Assembly (NCBI GenBank): GCA_002917775.1
Contig: KZ627148.1
Coordinates: 441,313-505,312 of the forward strand
Direction: 5' to 3'
From: Glaciozyma antarctica PI12
Lineage: Eukaryota; Basidiomycota; Microbotryomycetes; Kriegeriales; Camptobasidiaceae
Length of the DNA: 64,000 nucleotides
Shown here: positions 1 through 12,328 of the stretch, piece by piece
How positions within the stretch are numbered: position 1 is the first letter of the stretch
Layout of the letters: each line of letters begins with the position of its first letter
Notes under the pieces: model-generated
The model's database searches: none
What the model was told of the DNA's origin: nothing
The model's input: only the letters and a program-made list of their open reading frames with translations
Translations under genes and position numbers: made by a program

Positions 1-234
1 GAGCGGGAGAGCCTCCTGCAGTCCGATAGCGACAAAGTCGGGCGGACCCTCGCTCCCGCCGTCTGCGAGCGTAGGGACGAGCCACGATGAGAGGTCCGGG
101 TTGGCGCCGAGTCCGTTCCCGAGGTTGTTGTTGTACGTGGCAGCTTGAACGCGGTACTGGTGAGCACGGAGAGTTAGCTAGCGCTCCCCTCCTTCGACCC
201 CTTGCGGCGAGCAGCTCACCTTGTGCGGAGCCAT
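1..234 (-). CDS. Inositol polyphosphate 5-phosphatase, 5' part (runs off the left edge)
   Basis: Read on the minus strand, a short first exon (start Met at 234, MAPHK) is followed by a GT-AG intron beginning at 219. The second exon is open to base 1. Its translation contains YRVQAATYNNN and PDFVAIGLQEALPL, which match the start of the 5-phosphatase catalytic fold, where a strand of the form 'TWNVN' is followed by 'PD...GLQE' carrying the metal-binding glutamate. The family removes the 5-phosphate from phosphoinositides or inositol phosphates at membranes. Upstream of Met234 the same frame stays open back to a stop near 418 and encodes a hydrophobic stretch (VLLILLCAFSLI), but without an ATG. 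A longer, membrane-anchored N-terminus via an upstream exon is therefore possible. Only about 60 residues are visible, so the subfamily (OCRL/INPP5B-like or other) cannot be assigned. It is divergent from VPS28. Confidence 0.6.
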
Positions 235-479
235 CGAGAACGAGGAGGTGATGAGGGAGAAGGCGCAGAGGAGGATAAGGAGGACGGTCGTCGTGCGCTG
301 AGCTTGGAGGTCGAGCAGGAGCAGCCGTTCGAGAGGGAGGGGAGCCGAAAGGATTGACGGCCGGCCAGGAGAGGCCGCGAGTGGGTTTCCTCCGCGGAGA
401 AGATCTGGGTCAGTTTCTCAGTGAGACTGGGTTGAGCTGCTGCTGCTTCCTGACCCGCCTGAACACGTTCTACCTCCAG

Positions 480-1545
480 CCCACTCTGGCTACGATAAAC
501 TTGGACGAGGCAAGTCCATCGCTGGCCCCCAAAGCAGCGACAACAGCTCACCTCGCGACTCTGCTCAGGAGGTCCGCCTCTTCTCCACCAACCCAGATCG
601 AGAACGCTACGACGAGCTCGCAACTCTGTACGGAGTGATCGTTACTCTCGATTACCTAGAGCGCGCCTACGTGCGTGACTCGATCACCCAGTCGCAGTGC
701 GTTCCATCCTCGTCGCCGTCGCCCTCAGGAGCTGACGCGACGCTTCGCAGGTATGGTCCAGCCTGCGCGAGGCTCCTGGCTCAGTTCAAGACGATCATGA
801 AGCTTGTGGGAGACAGCGTGCAGAGCGTGGAGGCGTTCATGCAGGAGCACAGGGTACGGCGCGCGTCACGGGGGAGATGGGAGGGAGCTGACGCGGTAGT
901 GGTAGATGGATTGCACGGCTGCCGCGCACAGGCTTGAAGTGGGAGTACCGGCTACAGTGGAGCACAGCTCGGAGGACGGAGCAGAGGCGGCCAAGTGGGT
1001 GGCAGAGACGACTCAGGTGCGTTCGCAGCTTGGTCGAGGCGGGGGGGAACTGATGTTCGTACTGGGGATTCGCAGAACTTTATCACCTTCATGGACGCGC
1101 TGAAACTCAAGCTGCGAGCCAAGGATCAGCTTCATCCTCTGCTGTCGGACCTCGTCAGCGGGTACACGAGGTTCAAGAGCAGTTCAGAGTGGGAGGGCCG
1201 ACCGAAGATGCTGCATTGGTGCGTTGTGTCTCCTCTGGCGGGCTGAATGGAGAGCGTGCTAATCGGTTTCATTTCCCGCAGGTTGATTACGTTGAACCAG
1301 ATGCGAGCGAGCGAGGAGATTACGGAGGAACAGTCAAGACAGGTTCGTTCGCTCGGTCCTTGCCGATTGAGAGACCAGCTCACTAACCGTCTCACGCTGT
1401 TCTTCTCAGATGTTATTCGACGTCGAGCACGCCTACTCTGAGTCAGTCCCTCTTTCCTTCTCTCGGTCGTCGTCGTTGTCGCCCTCAACTTACCGTTCTC
1501 TCTTCCGCTTTTAGATTCTTCCGTTCTCTTTCTTCCCCCAAGTGA
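480..1545 (+). CDS. VPS28: VPS28, ESCRT-I subunit (start unresolved)
   Basis: Spliced exons give a protein matching Vps28 along its length: INLDEEVRLFS, then YDELATLYGVIVTLDYLERAYVRDSI and ACARLLAQFKTIMKLV (N-terminal ESCRT-I core), then a C-terminal helical bundle with FITFMDALKLKLRAKDQLHP and the end FDVEHAYSEFF. Vps28 is part of the ESCRT-I complex that sorts ubiquitinated cargo into multivesicular endosomes. Exon joins read: GC-AG intron 510-568; donors near 692, 855, 1016, 1219 and 1344; and a last intron from 1442 to 1514. The stop is TGA 1543-1545. Between 251 and 500 there is no ATG on this strand, although the frame is open upstream of 480. The N-terminus therefore depends on a non-AUG start, an exon not found, or a sequence error; a candidate acceptor lies at 478-479. 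The TFIIB start lies only 87 bases beyond the stop. Confidence 0.85.
510..568 (+). other. Probable GC-AG intron in VPS28
   Basis: The donor reads GAG|gcaagt and the acceptor ctcag|GAG. Removing it joins NLDE to EVRLFS, which is the conserved Vps28 sequence, in phase 0. GCAAGT is the usual strong context for GC donors. No GT donor in the neighbourhood gives the same join. Confidence 0.7.
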
Positions 1546-1632
1546 TTCATTTTTGGTTACTCTGCTGTAGATTACCGTATCAACTCTGCAAACAACTTCA
1601 GCTTCGTTACTCGCACCCTCAAGGCCCAGTCG

Positions 1633-3265
1633 ATGTGAATTTTCTGTGAACCTTTTTTTAATCTGTGAACCTCACCCCCTTGAGAGCGTTCGAGTCAGCT
1701 TCAACCTCTTCCGCTCGTCCACCCAGGTCCCTCAACACTTCCAAGCTGGCGTACCAACCCTTCGCACTCCGCGCCGACCCTTCCCGTCCCAAGCAGCAGG
1801 AGGCCTTCCGAGCAGATCTCAACGTTCGCCTCCTCTGCCCCGACTGCCAGAACGAGAACGTTCAGCTCGTAGAGGAGTTTGGGTCCGGAGACCTCGTTTG
1901 TGGAGAGTGTGGTGCGTGAGGTGGATTAAGGGAGGGACACGAGAGCTGATGAGGGGTTGCAGGGTTGGTGCTGGGAGATAGGATCGTTGATACGAGGTCG
2001 GAATGTGGGTCCGCTCGTGTCTTCCCTTGGGGGCTTGAGGGATCTGGGGGAAGGGTGTAGGGGGCGTACAAGGTGGCGAAGGTGTTTGGGGGAAGCTGGC
2101 AGAGTGGAGGTGCAGCGGGGGAGCTGGAGGACGGAGTGGCGACGAGGGGAGCGGGCAGCTGGTGGCGCTTGCCTTGCAGGGGAACGATTGTGTAGCCGGG
2201 GGCTACGACGGGACTGGGCTTCGCCCTGCTTCCAGCATCATCCCAAGTAGAACGATGCACTGAACATTGATTCCCTTCCCCCACTTTCCAGGGCGCTCCT
2301 TCGCCGATTCAGAAGGCGACGACCCGAGCCGAGTCGGAGGACCGACCGACCCTCTCCTCGACGCTGCCGAGCAATTCGCCACCGTCATCTCCTTCAAAGA
2401 CGGCAACACGGGTGCCGCACGAGCGCTGCAGCAAGCGGCTTCACGTCTGACGAAGGACGCTGGCGGGGGAGGGAGGAATCTGAGCGCGGCGTACAGGGAG
2501 ATTGGGAACATGTGCGACGTGATTAGCTTGCCGAAGAGTATCGCCGATACGAGCAAGCAGCTCTTCAAGCGCGTCGACGAGGAGAAGCTGCTCAAGGGCA
2601 AACCGCAGGATGCCATCATCGCTGCATGCATCTTCATCGCCTGTCGACAGGCGCGCGTTCCTCGTACCTTCAAGGAGATCGTAGCTCTCACAAACGTCGA
2701 GAAGCGGGTACGTCCCCTCTCTCCCGCCTCTTACGCCACTAACCCCGGTACAGGCCATCGCTCAATGCTTCAAAGTCCTCGAACGAGCTTTCGAGACCTC
2801 CATCCCCGGCGCCGGACCCTCCTCCACCTCCTCCGCCGACTCCCTCATCACCCGATACTGCAACCACCTCGGCCTCCCCGTCCCCGTCCAACGCGCCGCC
2901 GTCTTCGTCGTCACGCGCGCCGGCGAGGAAGGTATCCTCGCCGGAAGGAGTCCGATCACGATTGCTGCGGCGTGCATTTTGTTCGCGACGGCGTTGTGGG
3001 GTCAGCCGAAGAGCGCGAAGGAGATTGCGGTGGTGGCGGGGGTGCAGGATTCGACGATTCGGCAGTCGTACAAGTACATCCTTTCTTTCCTTTCCTATCC
3101 CTCGTTCTATACCCCGCGCTCGTGGTGGTGAATCGAGGTCACTGACGCACCGTTTCTCGCAGGCTGCTGTACGCCGAGAAGGAGAAGCTCGTAGATCAGA
3201 AATGGTTCGACGCACTTCGACCGATCGCGACGAGAGCCGATTGGGCGAACCTTCCCAAGACCTGA
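1633..3265 (+). CDS. SUA7: Transcription initiation factor TFIIB
   Basis: The spliced product starts MSLNTSKLAYQPF. It then has the N-terminal zinc ribbon (CPDC...CGEC, around 1838-1970), the B-reader/linker (LVLGDRIVDTRSEWRSF), and two cyclin repeats (SLPKSIADTSKQLFKRVDEE ... PQDAIIAACIFIACRQ; then ITRYCNHLGLP ... ITIAAACILFATALWG). TFIIB recruits RNA polymerase II to TBP-bound promoters in the nucleus. Coding exons read: 1633-1634, 1727-1911, 1963-2004, 2292-2707, 2754-3073, 3163-3265. The start codon itself is split: AT at 1633-1634 is joined to G at 1727 after a 92-base intron, and without this splice the ATG is followed at once by TGA. The third intron (2005-2291) is unusually long for this window. 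The stop is TGA 3263-3265. Confidence 0.93.
1635..1726 (+). other. Intron splitting the TFIIB start codon
   Basis: Donor AT|gtgaat at 1635, acceptor cacccag|GTCC at 1726. Splicing creates ATG TCC CTC AAC, in frame with the zinc ribbon exon. It is the only nearby way to obtain an in-frame AUG: no ATG exists in the downstream open frame before the zinc ribbon. Confidence 0.65.
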
Positions 3266-3655
3266 GGCGCGAGGAGATTTCAACCCTTTCCTTCGATCCC
3301 TCCATTTGCTCTTTCGTCGTACCGACTCGTTCATTCAAGTCTCGGTAGCGAGTGGAGAAGAGGGGTTGTAGTGGCGACGACGTAGAAAGTCGTGCAATGA
3401 CACCCAGAGGGTTGTAGCGAAGCCTTTCTCTCGAGTCGGGACAGATCTTGCGAGAGGGCTTAGGGAGCGAGAGGAGCGAAATCGCAGCGAGCAGCGAGGC
3501 GGGAGCGAGAGATGGTTCATGTTTGTTTGGATTTCGGTACTCGACAACAGACATACGACTAACAAGGTGGGATAGGAGAGGAAGCGACGTATAGCACAAG
3601 GGGAAGAAGGATAGAAAAGGTCCAACGAGGCTACTCCTCCTGCGTCCAGCGCGCA
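3266..3655. other. Convergent intergenic region TFIIB / GID4
   Basis: 390 bases between two converging stop codons. It should hold both 3' UTRs. I see no further gene, hairpin terminator or repeat. Confidence 0.5.
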
Positions 3656-5254
3656 TCAACGGAACTCGAACGCCTGAGTCCCTCCTCGATGCTGCGGTAC
3701 ATAATTGAGCGAGAGCTCCTGAAACGGCTCCGAATTGCGAAAGAAGTAATACCTGCTCGTCACTCATCAGTCCTCATTCTCTCCCTACAACGAGGAGAAC
3801 GAACTCACCCCGTCATCGTCGCAGAGCTCCACGACTTCATCCCATGCGTCTCCTTCTCCGCTCTCCCCCTCCTCTCCCACTTCCGTCCCTTCTCTTCCTC
3901 CTCCAAAACACGCGCATCCAAACTCCTCCCTCCCTCCCTCCTCCTCCCACCTCCCCACGACGCCGAAGCCAATAACGGCGGCGAAGACGGCGCGGGGAAA
4001 TCCGACGCCTGCTGTCCCAGAGGAATAGGAATGACGATAGGCGACGAAACGAGGGAGGCTGGTTCGACGTCTTTGGGGGTGGAGGGTTCGGGGGGAGAAC
4101 CGCGGAGGACGGAGGCGTAGGAGATACTGGCGCTACTGGCTCGACGGGGTCTGGGAGGAGGTGGAGGAGGAGAGGATCCTTCGGTGGAGGGAGTGCGGGT
4201 GAGAGGAGGGGAAAGGCGCGGGAGGGGAGGGGAGAGGGAGGGGGAGAGGCCGAAAGCGCGAGAGGGGGAGAGGGGGAGGGAGGGAGGGGAGGTGTAGAGA
4301 GGGGTGGAGAAATCGAGGAGGACGTAGTAGAATCCTGCGAAGGAGGCGCCGTGGATGTTCTTGATGTGGGCGCCGGGGACGACGAACTTCTCCTTCCATC
4401 GCATGAAGAGGAATGGTCGGTTGTCCTTCTGCGACGCGATTTGAGTCAGTTTCTTCGGCCACAACTTCGCGCCCGAGGTAAACGTACGTTGTAGTTGAGG
4501 TTAGGTCCATGCAGTTGATTCTTCAGTCCTCTAAACGGTGCGAACCGTCCCCAGTGCTTCAAGTCGTCCGCCTCGTTCGCTCCCCACCTCGACGTAAGGA
4601 ACCCCGGTCCCTTCTCCCCAATAATCTCCCCCTCAAAAAACGTTTCCAAGCTCTCCAAATCCGGCGTAAGTCCTTTGATCTCCAGCAACCCGTTCAGCGC
4701 TCCAGCGTTCAAGTCGACGCTGTCGAGTCGCACGCGGACGGAGTAGGTCGTTCGGCCGGACTTTTGGTGGCCTTCAAATACGGCTCCGGCGTGGAGAGGA
4801 CCGCGAGATAGGGAAGGGAGAGAAAGGGAGAGGATTGAAGGGCAGAGAAGGGGGTCGGGAGAGGGCCCAGAGGTGGGGGCCGGTGGATAGGCGATAGGCA
4901 TTGCGGGAGAGAGGGTGGGAGGCGCGGATGGAGGTGTGGTTTCGAAGGGCCTGATACTCGCTGATGGGCGGCGTGAGCTGGCTTGGGAGAAGGGCGGGGC
5001 GGCGAGAGGGACGCTGGCAGGCTGCGGAGTGCGGGGAGTGACCAGCTGCGCCGAGCTTTGATGGCGAGGGGGTGTCGCTGGGCGGGGATGGTGTTGCTGC
5101 TGTTGCCCTTGAAGGTTTGCTGTGGGAGGGAGTCGGCGGCTGGGGCGTTGAGGTTGCTGGCGAGTTCGGCGCGTGGATCGGACGAGTGTGGGGAAGAGGG
5201 TCGCTTCCTCCCCGCCTAGCACTTCACCTCGAAGCGGCGGAGCTGTGCGTGCAT
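3656..5254 (-). CDS. GID4: GID4/VID24, substrate receptor of the GID/CTLH ubiquitin ligase
   Basis: The minus-strand exon 4497-4890 encodes the start of the Vid24 beta-barrel (LNGLLEIKGLTPDLESLETF, FFEGEIIGEKGPGFLTSRWG, HWGRFAPF). The next exon (to about 4435) encodes FMRWKEKFVVPGAHIKNIHG and ASFAGFYYV. The last exon gives YYFFRNSEPFQELSLNYVPQ and ends at TGA 3656-3658. The family recognises N-terminal proline degrons, classically on gluconeogenic enzymes. Between the FYYV strand and the last strands lies a Ser/Pro-rich insertion of well over 100 residues (about 3850-4290). The frame changes inside it, so an additional intron or an indel must lie there; I could not place it. The N-terminus is low-complexity. 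An ATG at 5254 (MHAQLRRFE) can be joined to it through a GT-AG intron with donor at 5227, which is plausible but unproven. Confidence 0.8.
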
Positions 5255-5469
5255 TGGGGGTGATGAGTATGGGCGGAGCTGAGAGGCTGGCGACTGGCGA
5301 CGAGGGTGTTGGGAGGAGTCAAAGAGCTGAGACGGCCGTCGCGCGCGTGACTGAGTCGGTTGGCCTTGGCCGCCAGTGCGCTCCGCAAGGACCAGCGAGC
5401 TTCCTGTCTTTCGCCTCGACTGCCTAGAATTGTACAGCGACAGGGCGACTGGAAACATTCCATATTCCT

Positions 5470-6851
5470 CTAGAGCTCCTCAACCCAGTCCCAAACCGCG
5501 TCCACTCCTCCCTCTCCTCCCTTGACACTCTCGTACCCCCACTTGACGCTCCCCTCCAACTTCTCCCACGCAAACGGTCCCTCAAACGCAAACGCCTCAT
5601 TCCCCAATACCTCGGCTTCGTCACTCGGCAATCCCACCCCATTCCCAATCTTGACGCGAGCCGTCCCCATCCCTAACATCCCCAACACAGTCTGCTTCAA
5701 CCCCGCACTCGCATTCGCCGGAATCGCTTCCAGTCCTTCCAATCGCGCTCCAGCCGACGCTCCGGACGCTGCGGAGGCGAGTCGACGACGCTCCATTTCG
5801 CGCGCGAGAGATTGGCGAGCGCGGTCGAGGGTTAGGGGGAGGGACTTGGATTTCGACGCGCGGGAGGCGGTGGCGGAGAGGGGAGAGAGGAGGTCGGAGC
5901 GACAGAGGAGGATGAGGAGGGGAAGAGGGGGGGAGGAAGTGTTGTAGGCGTGGAGGGAGAGGAGGGAGAGGAGGACGTGCAGGTGTCTGTAGTGAGGAGG
6001 GTGAGCCTGGGTCAAGAGGGAGGGAGAGGGAGGACGTACTCTCCGGCGTCGCGAACGTTCTTTCCTGTAAGACCGGTTACGCCGTCGATAACGAAGACTA
6101 CGCCGTTCGCGGTGGGGAGGAACTGGGCGAGAGATCGCGTGCGGAGTCGAGGGTGGCCAGGCGTGTCGACCAGGTGCAGAGGTCGGCTGAGGGCATCGCT
6201 AGCTGGAGGCTGCGAAAGAGTACAAAATGAGCTCGCTACCCTTGGTCTGAAGCCCACGTCGCGCGAGCAGCCAACAGCGCGACTCCCTCACGCGACCACA
6301 CGAGAGCTCACCCAAGGTCCCTCCGCCGCCTCCTTCTCCCCCTTCTCACTCTCCACTCCTTCCACCGCACTCCACTTGGTCCTCACGATCCCCTCATTCT
6401 CCTTCATCGACGTATGAGTCGGCGGCGCAGCTCCATACAGCAGCTGCACGTCCTCGTCAGCTCCTCCTCTCTCGTCGTCCGCGCTTGAGCGCACCTTGGA
6501 GAACAGAGCAGTCTTTCCTCCTCCTAGTGGCCCAACGAGTAGCACTGTTCGGGGACCTGTGGCGGCGCTGGGCTGGGAGAGGAACGAGATGAGGGCTAGG
6601 GCGAGGAAGACGGCTAGCAGCGCCGCGGCTAGGAGCGCGGAGGATCGACGGCAGGGTGGGCGTTGTGGTCTTTGGACGCGTGGAGCAGCTCTGTGGAGAG
6701 AGGGAGAGAGAGAGAGGCCGTCGATGCTCTTCTCCGAGGGGTTGGGGGGAAAAGAAGGGAGAAGGAGGGGAGAGAGGTTGATCACGACTCGAAGCCCCTG
6801 TCCTTTTCGATTCTCGCGGAGCAGCAGCAGGCGAAGGGGAAGGACTGGCAC
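5470..6851 (-). CDS. SRP102: Signal recognition particle receptor subunit beta
   Basis: The minus-strand exons encode a single membrane segment (ALLAAALLAVFLALALISF) and then a small GTPase: P-loop GPLGGGKTALFSK (about 6490-6530), switch II LVDTPGHPRL, and a G4 region LLILLCRSDLL. The C-terminal helix ends WDWVEEL at stop 5470. SRPRB anchors the SRP receptor alpha subunit in the ER membrane and couples ribosome docking to translocation. G4 reads CRSD rather than the family NKxD. The N-terminal exon begins after a clear acceptor (polypyrimidine, ccacag) near 6692. No ATG exists on this strand between 6490 and 6990, so the true start is unknown; the limit 6851 is only where the open frame could begin with a GTG. 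Same strand as GID4 downstream and TRS23 upstream. Confidence 0.78.
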
Positions 6852-7280
6852 AAGTCAAGGAAGCAAAGGCTGATACGCGTTGATGAGCAAGGAACGTCGT
6901 AGCGAAGAGCTAGAGGCTTGCGAGAAAGAGGGATTCGCTTCAGACCTTTGTCGCTGGCTCGAAGCAGTTCAGACCGGTCCAGCTAGCTTTGGGGCATCGG
7001 CGGAGCTGTAGTGAGGGTGTAGGTAGAGCAGAGAGCAGAGAGCACTCTCGAACAGAAAGCCTCGCGCGTCCGAGAACGTTCATTCCGCAAGAGCCTCGCA
7101 TCGACCTTCGCTCCCCGTCCCTTCGCGCCGCGCACCAGCTGTGGCTTGCGCACAAGCGTGGAGAGCACACCTGACGCGCCTCGGCGGGTTCCAGCCTCGT
7201 CCACGCCATCTCGCAGGCTCAAAGAACGCCAATCGCCCGTACAGCGCGGCAGCTCTCCCTCCTCCTCAACCCAACAGCCC
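6852..7280. other. Spacer between SRPRB 5' region and TRS23 stop
   Basis: About 430 bases that should hold the SRPRB promoter and 5' UTR, and the missing first exon if there is one. The only minus-strand ATG close by (6995-6993) is followed after three codons by TAG. No other feature is seen. Confidence 0.35.
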
Positions 7281-7818
7281 TCACGCACCGCCCCTCACCA
7301 CCGCTGCCATCCTCGTGTCAAACGTTTCGCTCCTGATGGGCATCTCGGTCGTGTAGAAGGGGTCCTTGAGGTGGTCCGCGTACGTCTCGTAGACCTTGCG
7401 GAGGACTTGCTCGGGGAAGGGATGGGAGGGGGTTGTGAGAAGGACGAATTTGGTGCCTGTGTTGCAATGGGAGAGCGTCAGTATGGCATACGGAGCAGTG
7501 AGGAGCAAGGAGGAGCTCACCGGTGGGGGTTTGGAGACAGGTCATCTTGAAGGTCTCCGCCTCGATCACCTCCACGCCGGAGCTTCCTGGGACGGGGCTG
7601 ATCCTACTCGCGATGGCGTGGATGCTGTGGAAGGTACTGGCAAGGACGAGGTACTCGTTGGACGTGAGCTGCGAGAGTCCCTCTGTGGTGAGCTGGCGTC
7701 AGCGGGGAGAACGACGCGCTGAGCTCGAGGAGAACCGCGTACCGCTGTAGGTCTTCTGGTAGATGAGTCCTCCTGCTTTGTTGATGATCCACAAGCCGAA
7801 CGAGGTCTGCGACGACAT
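7281..7818 (-). CDS. TRS23: TRAPP complex subunit TRS23 (TRAPPC4)
   Basis: Three exons give a compact sybindin-like protein. It starts [20 protein letters not shown] (ATG 7818-7816), continues [20 protein letters not shown] and [18 protein letters not shown], and ends [20 protein letters not shown] ... [13 protein letters not shown]. These are the longin-fold strands and helices of Trs23/TRAPPC4. TRAPP is the exchange-factor complex for Ypt1/Rab1 in ER-Golgi traffic. It lacks the PDZ-like middle insertion present in animal TRAPPC4. Introns: donor at S|G (7743 region) and at the CLQT-P-T join (about 7521). The start is 100 bases from the divergent ELP3 start, so the two genes share a very short promoter. 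Confidence 0.88.
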
Positions 7819-7918
7819 GGTTGCGGAGAGAAAGGCGTCCGCCGTCGACAGCTCCTCTCTTGTCCTCCCGCCTTCACTTTCTTCCACCTCTCGCCTCCCG
7901 AAAGCCCCAGGATCAGCC

Positions 7919-10238
7919 ATGGCCAAGTCCAAGTCAGCCGCCAACGCGGTCCCGCAAGGCGAGCTCCAAATCCGCGTCTGTACCGACATCGTTCGCGCTC
8001 TCCTGGATGCGCACACGGCCGGCCGCAACGTCAACCTCAACGCCCTCAAGACTGAGATTGCCAAGAAGCATCAGGCGGCAGTCCTTCCCAGGCTCGTCGA
8101 CATCATCGCGGCGGTACCGCAGGAGGTCAGGGACATCCTCCTGCCGAAGCTCAGAGCAAAGCCCGTTCGAACGGCCAGTGGAGTGAGTCTGGGCGAAATG
8201 GAGAGCGGGAGGGGAGCTGATGGAGTGTGCTGTGCAGATCGCTATCGTGGCTGTCATGTCCAAGCCTCATCGTTGCCCTCACATCGCCATGACCGGAAAC
8301 ATCTGCGTGTGGGCTCGAGTTTGCGTTCTCTTCGAGGTGGCAAAGGCGCTGATCCCGACTCGCTCTGCAGGTACTGCCCTGGTGGTCCTGACTCGGACTT
8401 CGAGTACTCGACGCAGTCCTACACCGTGCGTTTCCTCCCAGCTCGTGCGAATGCGGCCAGCTCATCTCGATGTCAACAGGGATACGAGCCTACGTCCATG
8501 CGCGCTATTCGTGCACGCTACGATCCTTACGAGCAGTCGAAAGGTCGGGTGGAGCAACTGCGTGCTTTGGGACACAGCGTCGACAAAGTGAGGACTGCAC
8601 GTCGGGATCTCGAGGCCTTGCTAATCCCCTACTTCCAGGTCGAGTTCATCATCATGGGCGGGACGTTCATGTCGCTGCCAGAGTCCTATCGATCGCATTT
8701 CGTCTCCCAGCTTCACAACTCGCTCTCAGGATTCAACGGAACTGACATTGACGAGGCGGTTCGGTGAGCTGCTCTCGCTTCGAGCCGTTCTTCCTTCGCT
8801 GAGCTGCTTGCGCTGTAGGTACGCTGAGCAGGCCAAAACCAAGTGCATTGGAATCACGATCGAGACTCGACCAGATTACTGCTTGAAGCCTCATCTCAGG
8901 TACGGCGAATCTCTCCGCGGATGAGCACGAGAACTGACTGCGCGCGTCCAGCTCCATGCTTCGATACGGCTGCACGCGGCTCGAGGTACGTTTGCTGTTC
9001 TTGGTGCGGGAGCTTCGATGGCTGACCTTTCGCTCCTCAGATCGGCGTCCAATCTGTTTACGAGGACGTTGCGCGCGACACGAACCGAGGACACACTGTT
9101 CAGGCGACTTGCGAGAGCTTCCACCTCGCCAAGGATGCAGGCTTCAAGGTCGTCTCCCACATGATGGTGCGTCTTGCCCCAAGCTTCCTCGCTTCCGCTA
9201 ACGCATCTCTTCAGCCCGATCTCCCCAACGTCGGCGTCGAGCGAGACATGGAGCAGTTCCACGAGTACTTTGAGAACCCCGCCTTCCGCTCTGATGGCCT
9301 TAAGATCTACCCGACGCTAGTCATTCGAGGAACTGGACTTTACGAGCTATGGCGCACCGGTCGCTACAAGAACTACACGCCTAACGCTCTCGTTGACATC
9401 GTCGCTCGCATCCTTTCGCTCATCCCTCCCTGGACCCGAATCTACCGAGTACAGCGGTCCGTCACCTCTCATCTCGTCCGAGTTTGCTCCCGCTGATACT
9501 TCTCGCAGAGATATCCCCATGCCTCTCGTCTCGTCCGGCGTCGAGAACGGCAACCTTCGCGAGCTCGCCCTCCAGCGAATGCGCGACTTCGGCCTCACCT
9601 GCCGCGACGTGCGAAATCGCGAAGTCGGGCTGCACGAGATTCATCACAAAGTCCGCGTACGCTCCTCCCCCTCGTTGCCGTGTCGCATGTGCTGACCTTG
9701 ATTTCAGCCCGACGAGCTCGAGCTCATTCGGAGGGACTACACTGCGAACGGAGGATGGGAGACGTTTCTGAGCTACGAAGATCCCGAGCGCGATATCCTC
9801 GTTGGGCTTCTACGACTCCGCAAGTGCAGCAAAGAAGGGACTTTCCGCGAGGAGCTTCTCAAGGACGGGCAATGCTCGATGGTCCGCGAGCTACACGGTA
9901 CGTTCCTCGCCCCCTCTTCTCTCCTCAACCTGACGCGGAGCGCAGTGTACGGAACGGCGGTGCCGATGCATTCTCGTGACCCGACGCTCTTCCAGCATCA
10001 GGGGATCGGGACGCTGTTGATGGAGGAGACGGAGATGATCGCGAGAGGATTGCGAGCATGGGAGTCGGAAGCTCGTTGTCATCTCGGGAGTTGGGGTGAG
10101 GTCGTATTATGAACGCTTTGGGTTCAAGCTTGAGGGACCTTACATGACGTGAGTTTCTCGCGAGGTCGTGGACGCAGGAGTGGAGCTGATGCGTGTGCGT
10201 GATGCAGCAAACTCCTTCACGACGACGATGACTATTAG
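7919..10238 (+). CDS. ELP3: Elongator catalytic subunit ELP3 (with an apparent +1 frameshift)
   Basis: About a dozen exons read [20 protein letters not shown]; the radical-SAM cluster region [19 protein letters not shown] (cysteines coded near 8275-8310 and after the next intron); [50 protein letters not shown]; and the GNAT half [47 protein letters not shown]. Elp3 modifies wobble uridines of tRNA in the cytosol and was also described as a histone acetyltransferase. The end is spliced (donor after ATG AC at about 10149) to stop TAG 10236-10238. Near 10041-10052 the frame of MEETEMIAR does not continue into EHGSRKLVV: one base too many (or two too few) is present, probably one G in the run around 10046. 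Without it the protein is complete. Confidence 0.93.
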
Positions 10239-10416
10239 GCTTGACTCGGTGCACTTTCGATGTTGTATTACGAGCAGGTTTGGATCCATCGCTGAGCGAG
10301 AGACGAGGCGAAGTCGAGAGCCCGGCGAAGCTCTCCACATCATTCTCTCTCCCAGATTCCAGCTTCGCAAGCTCAGCCCAGATAATACGATGCGACCCAA
10401 ACCCTCCATTGCGTTC

Positions 10417-12328
<1,912 letters not shown>

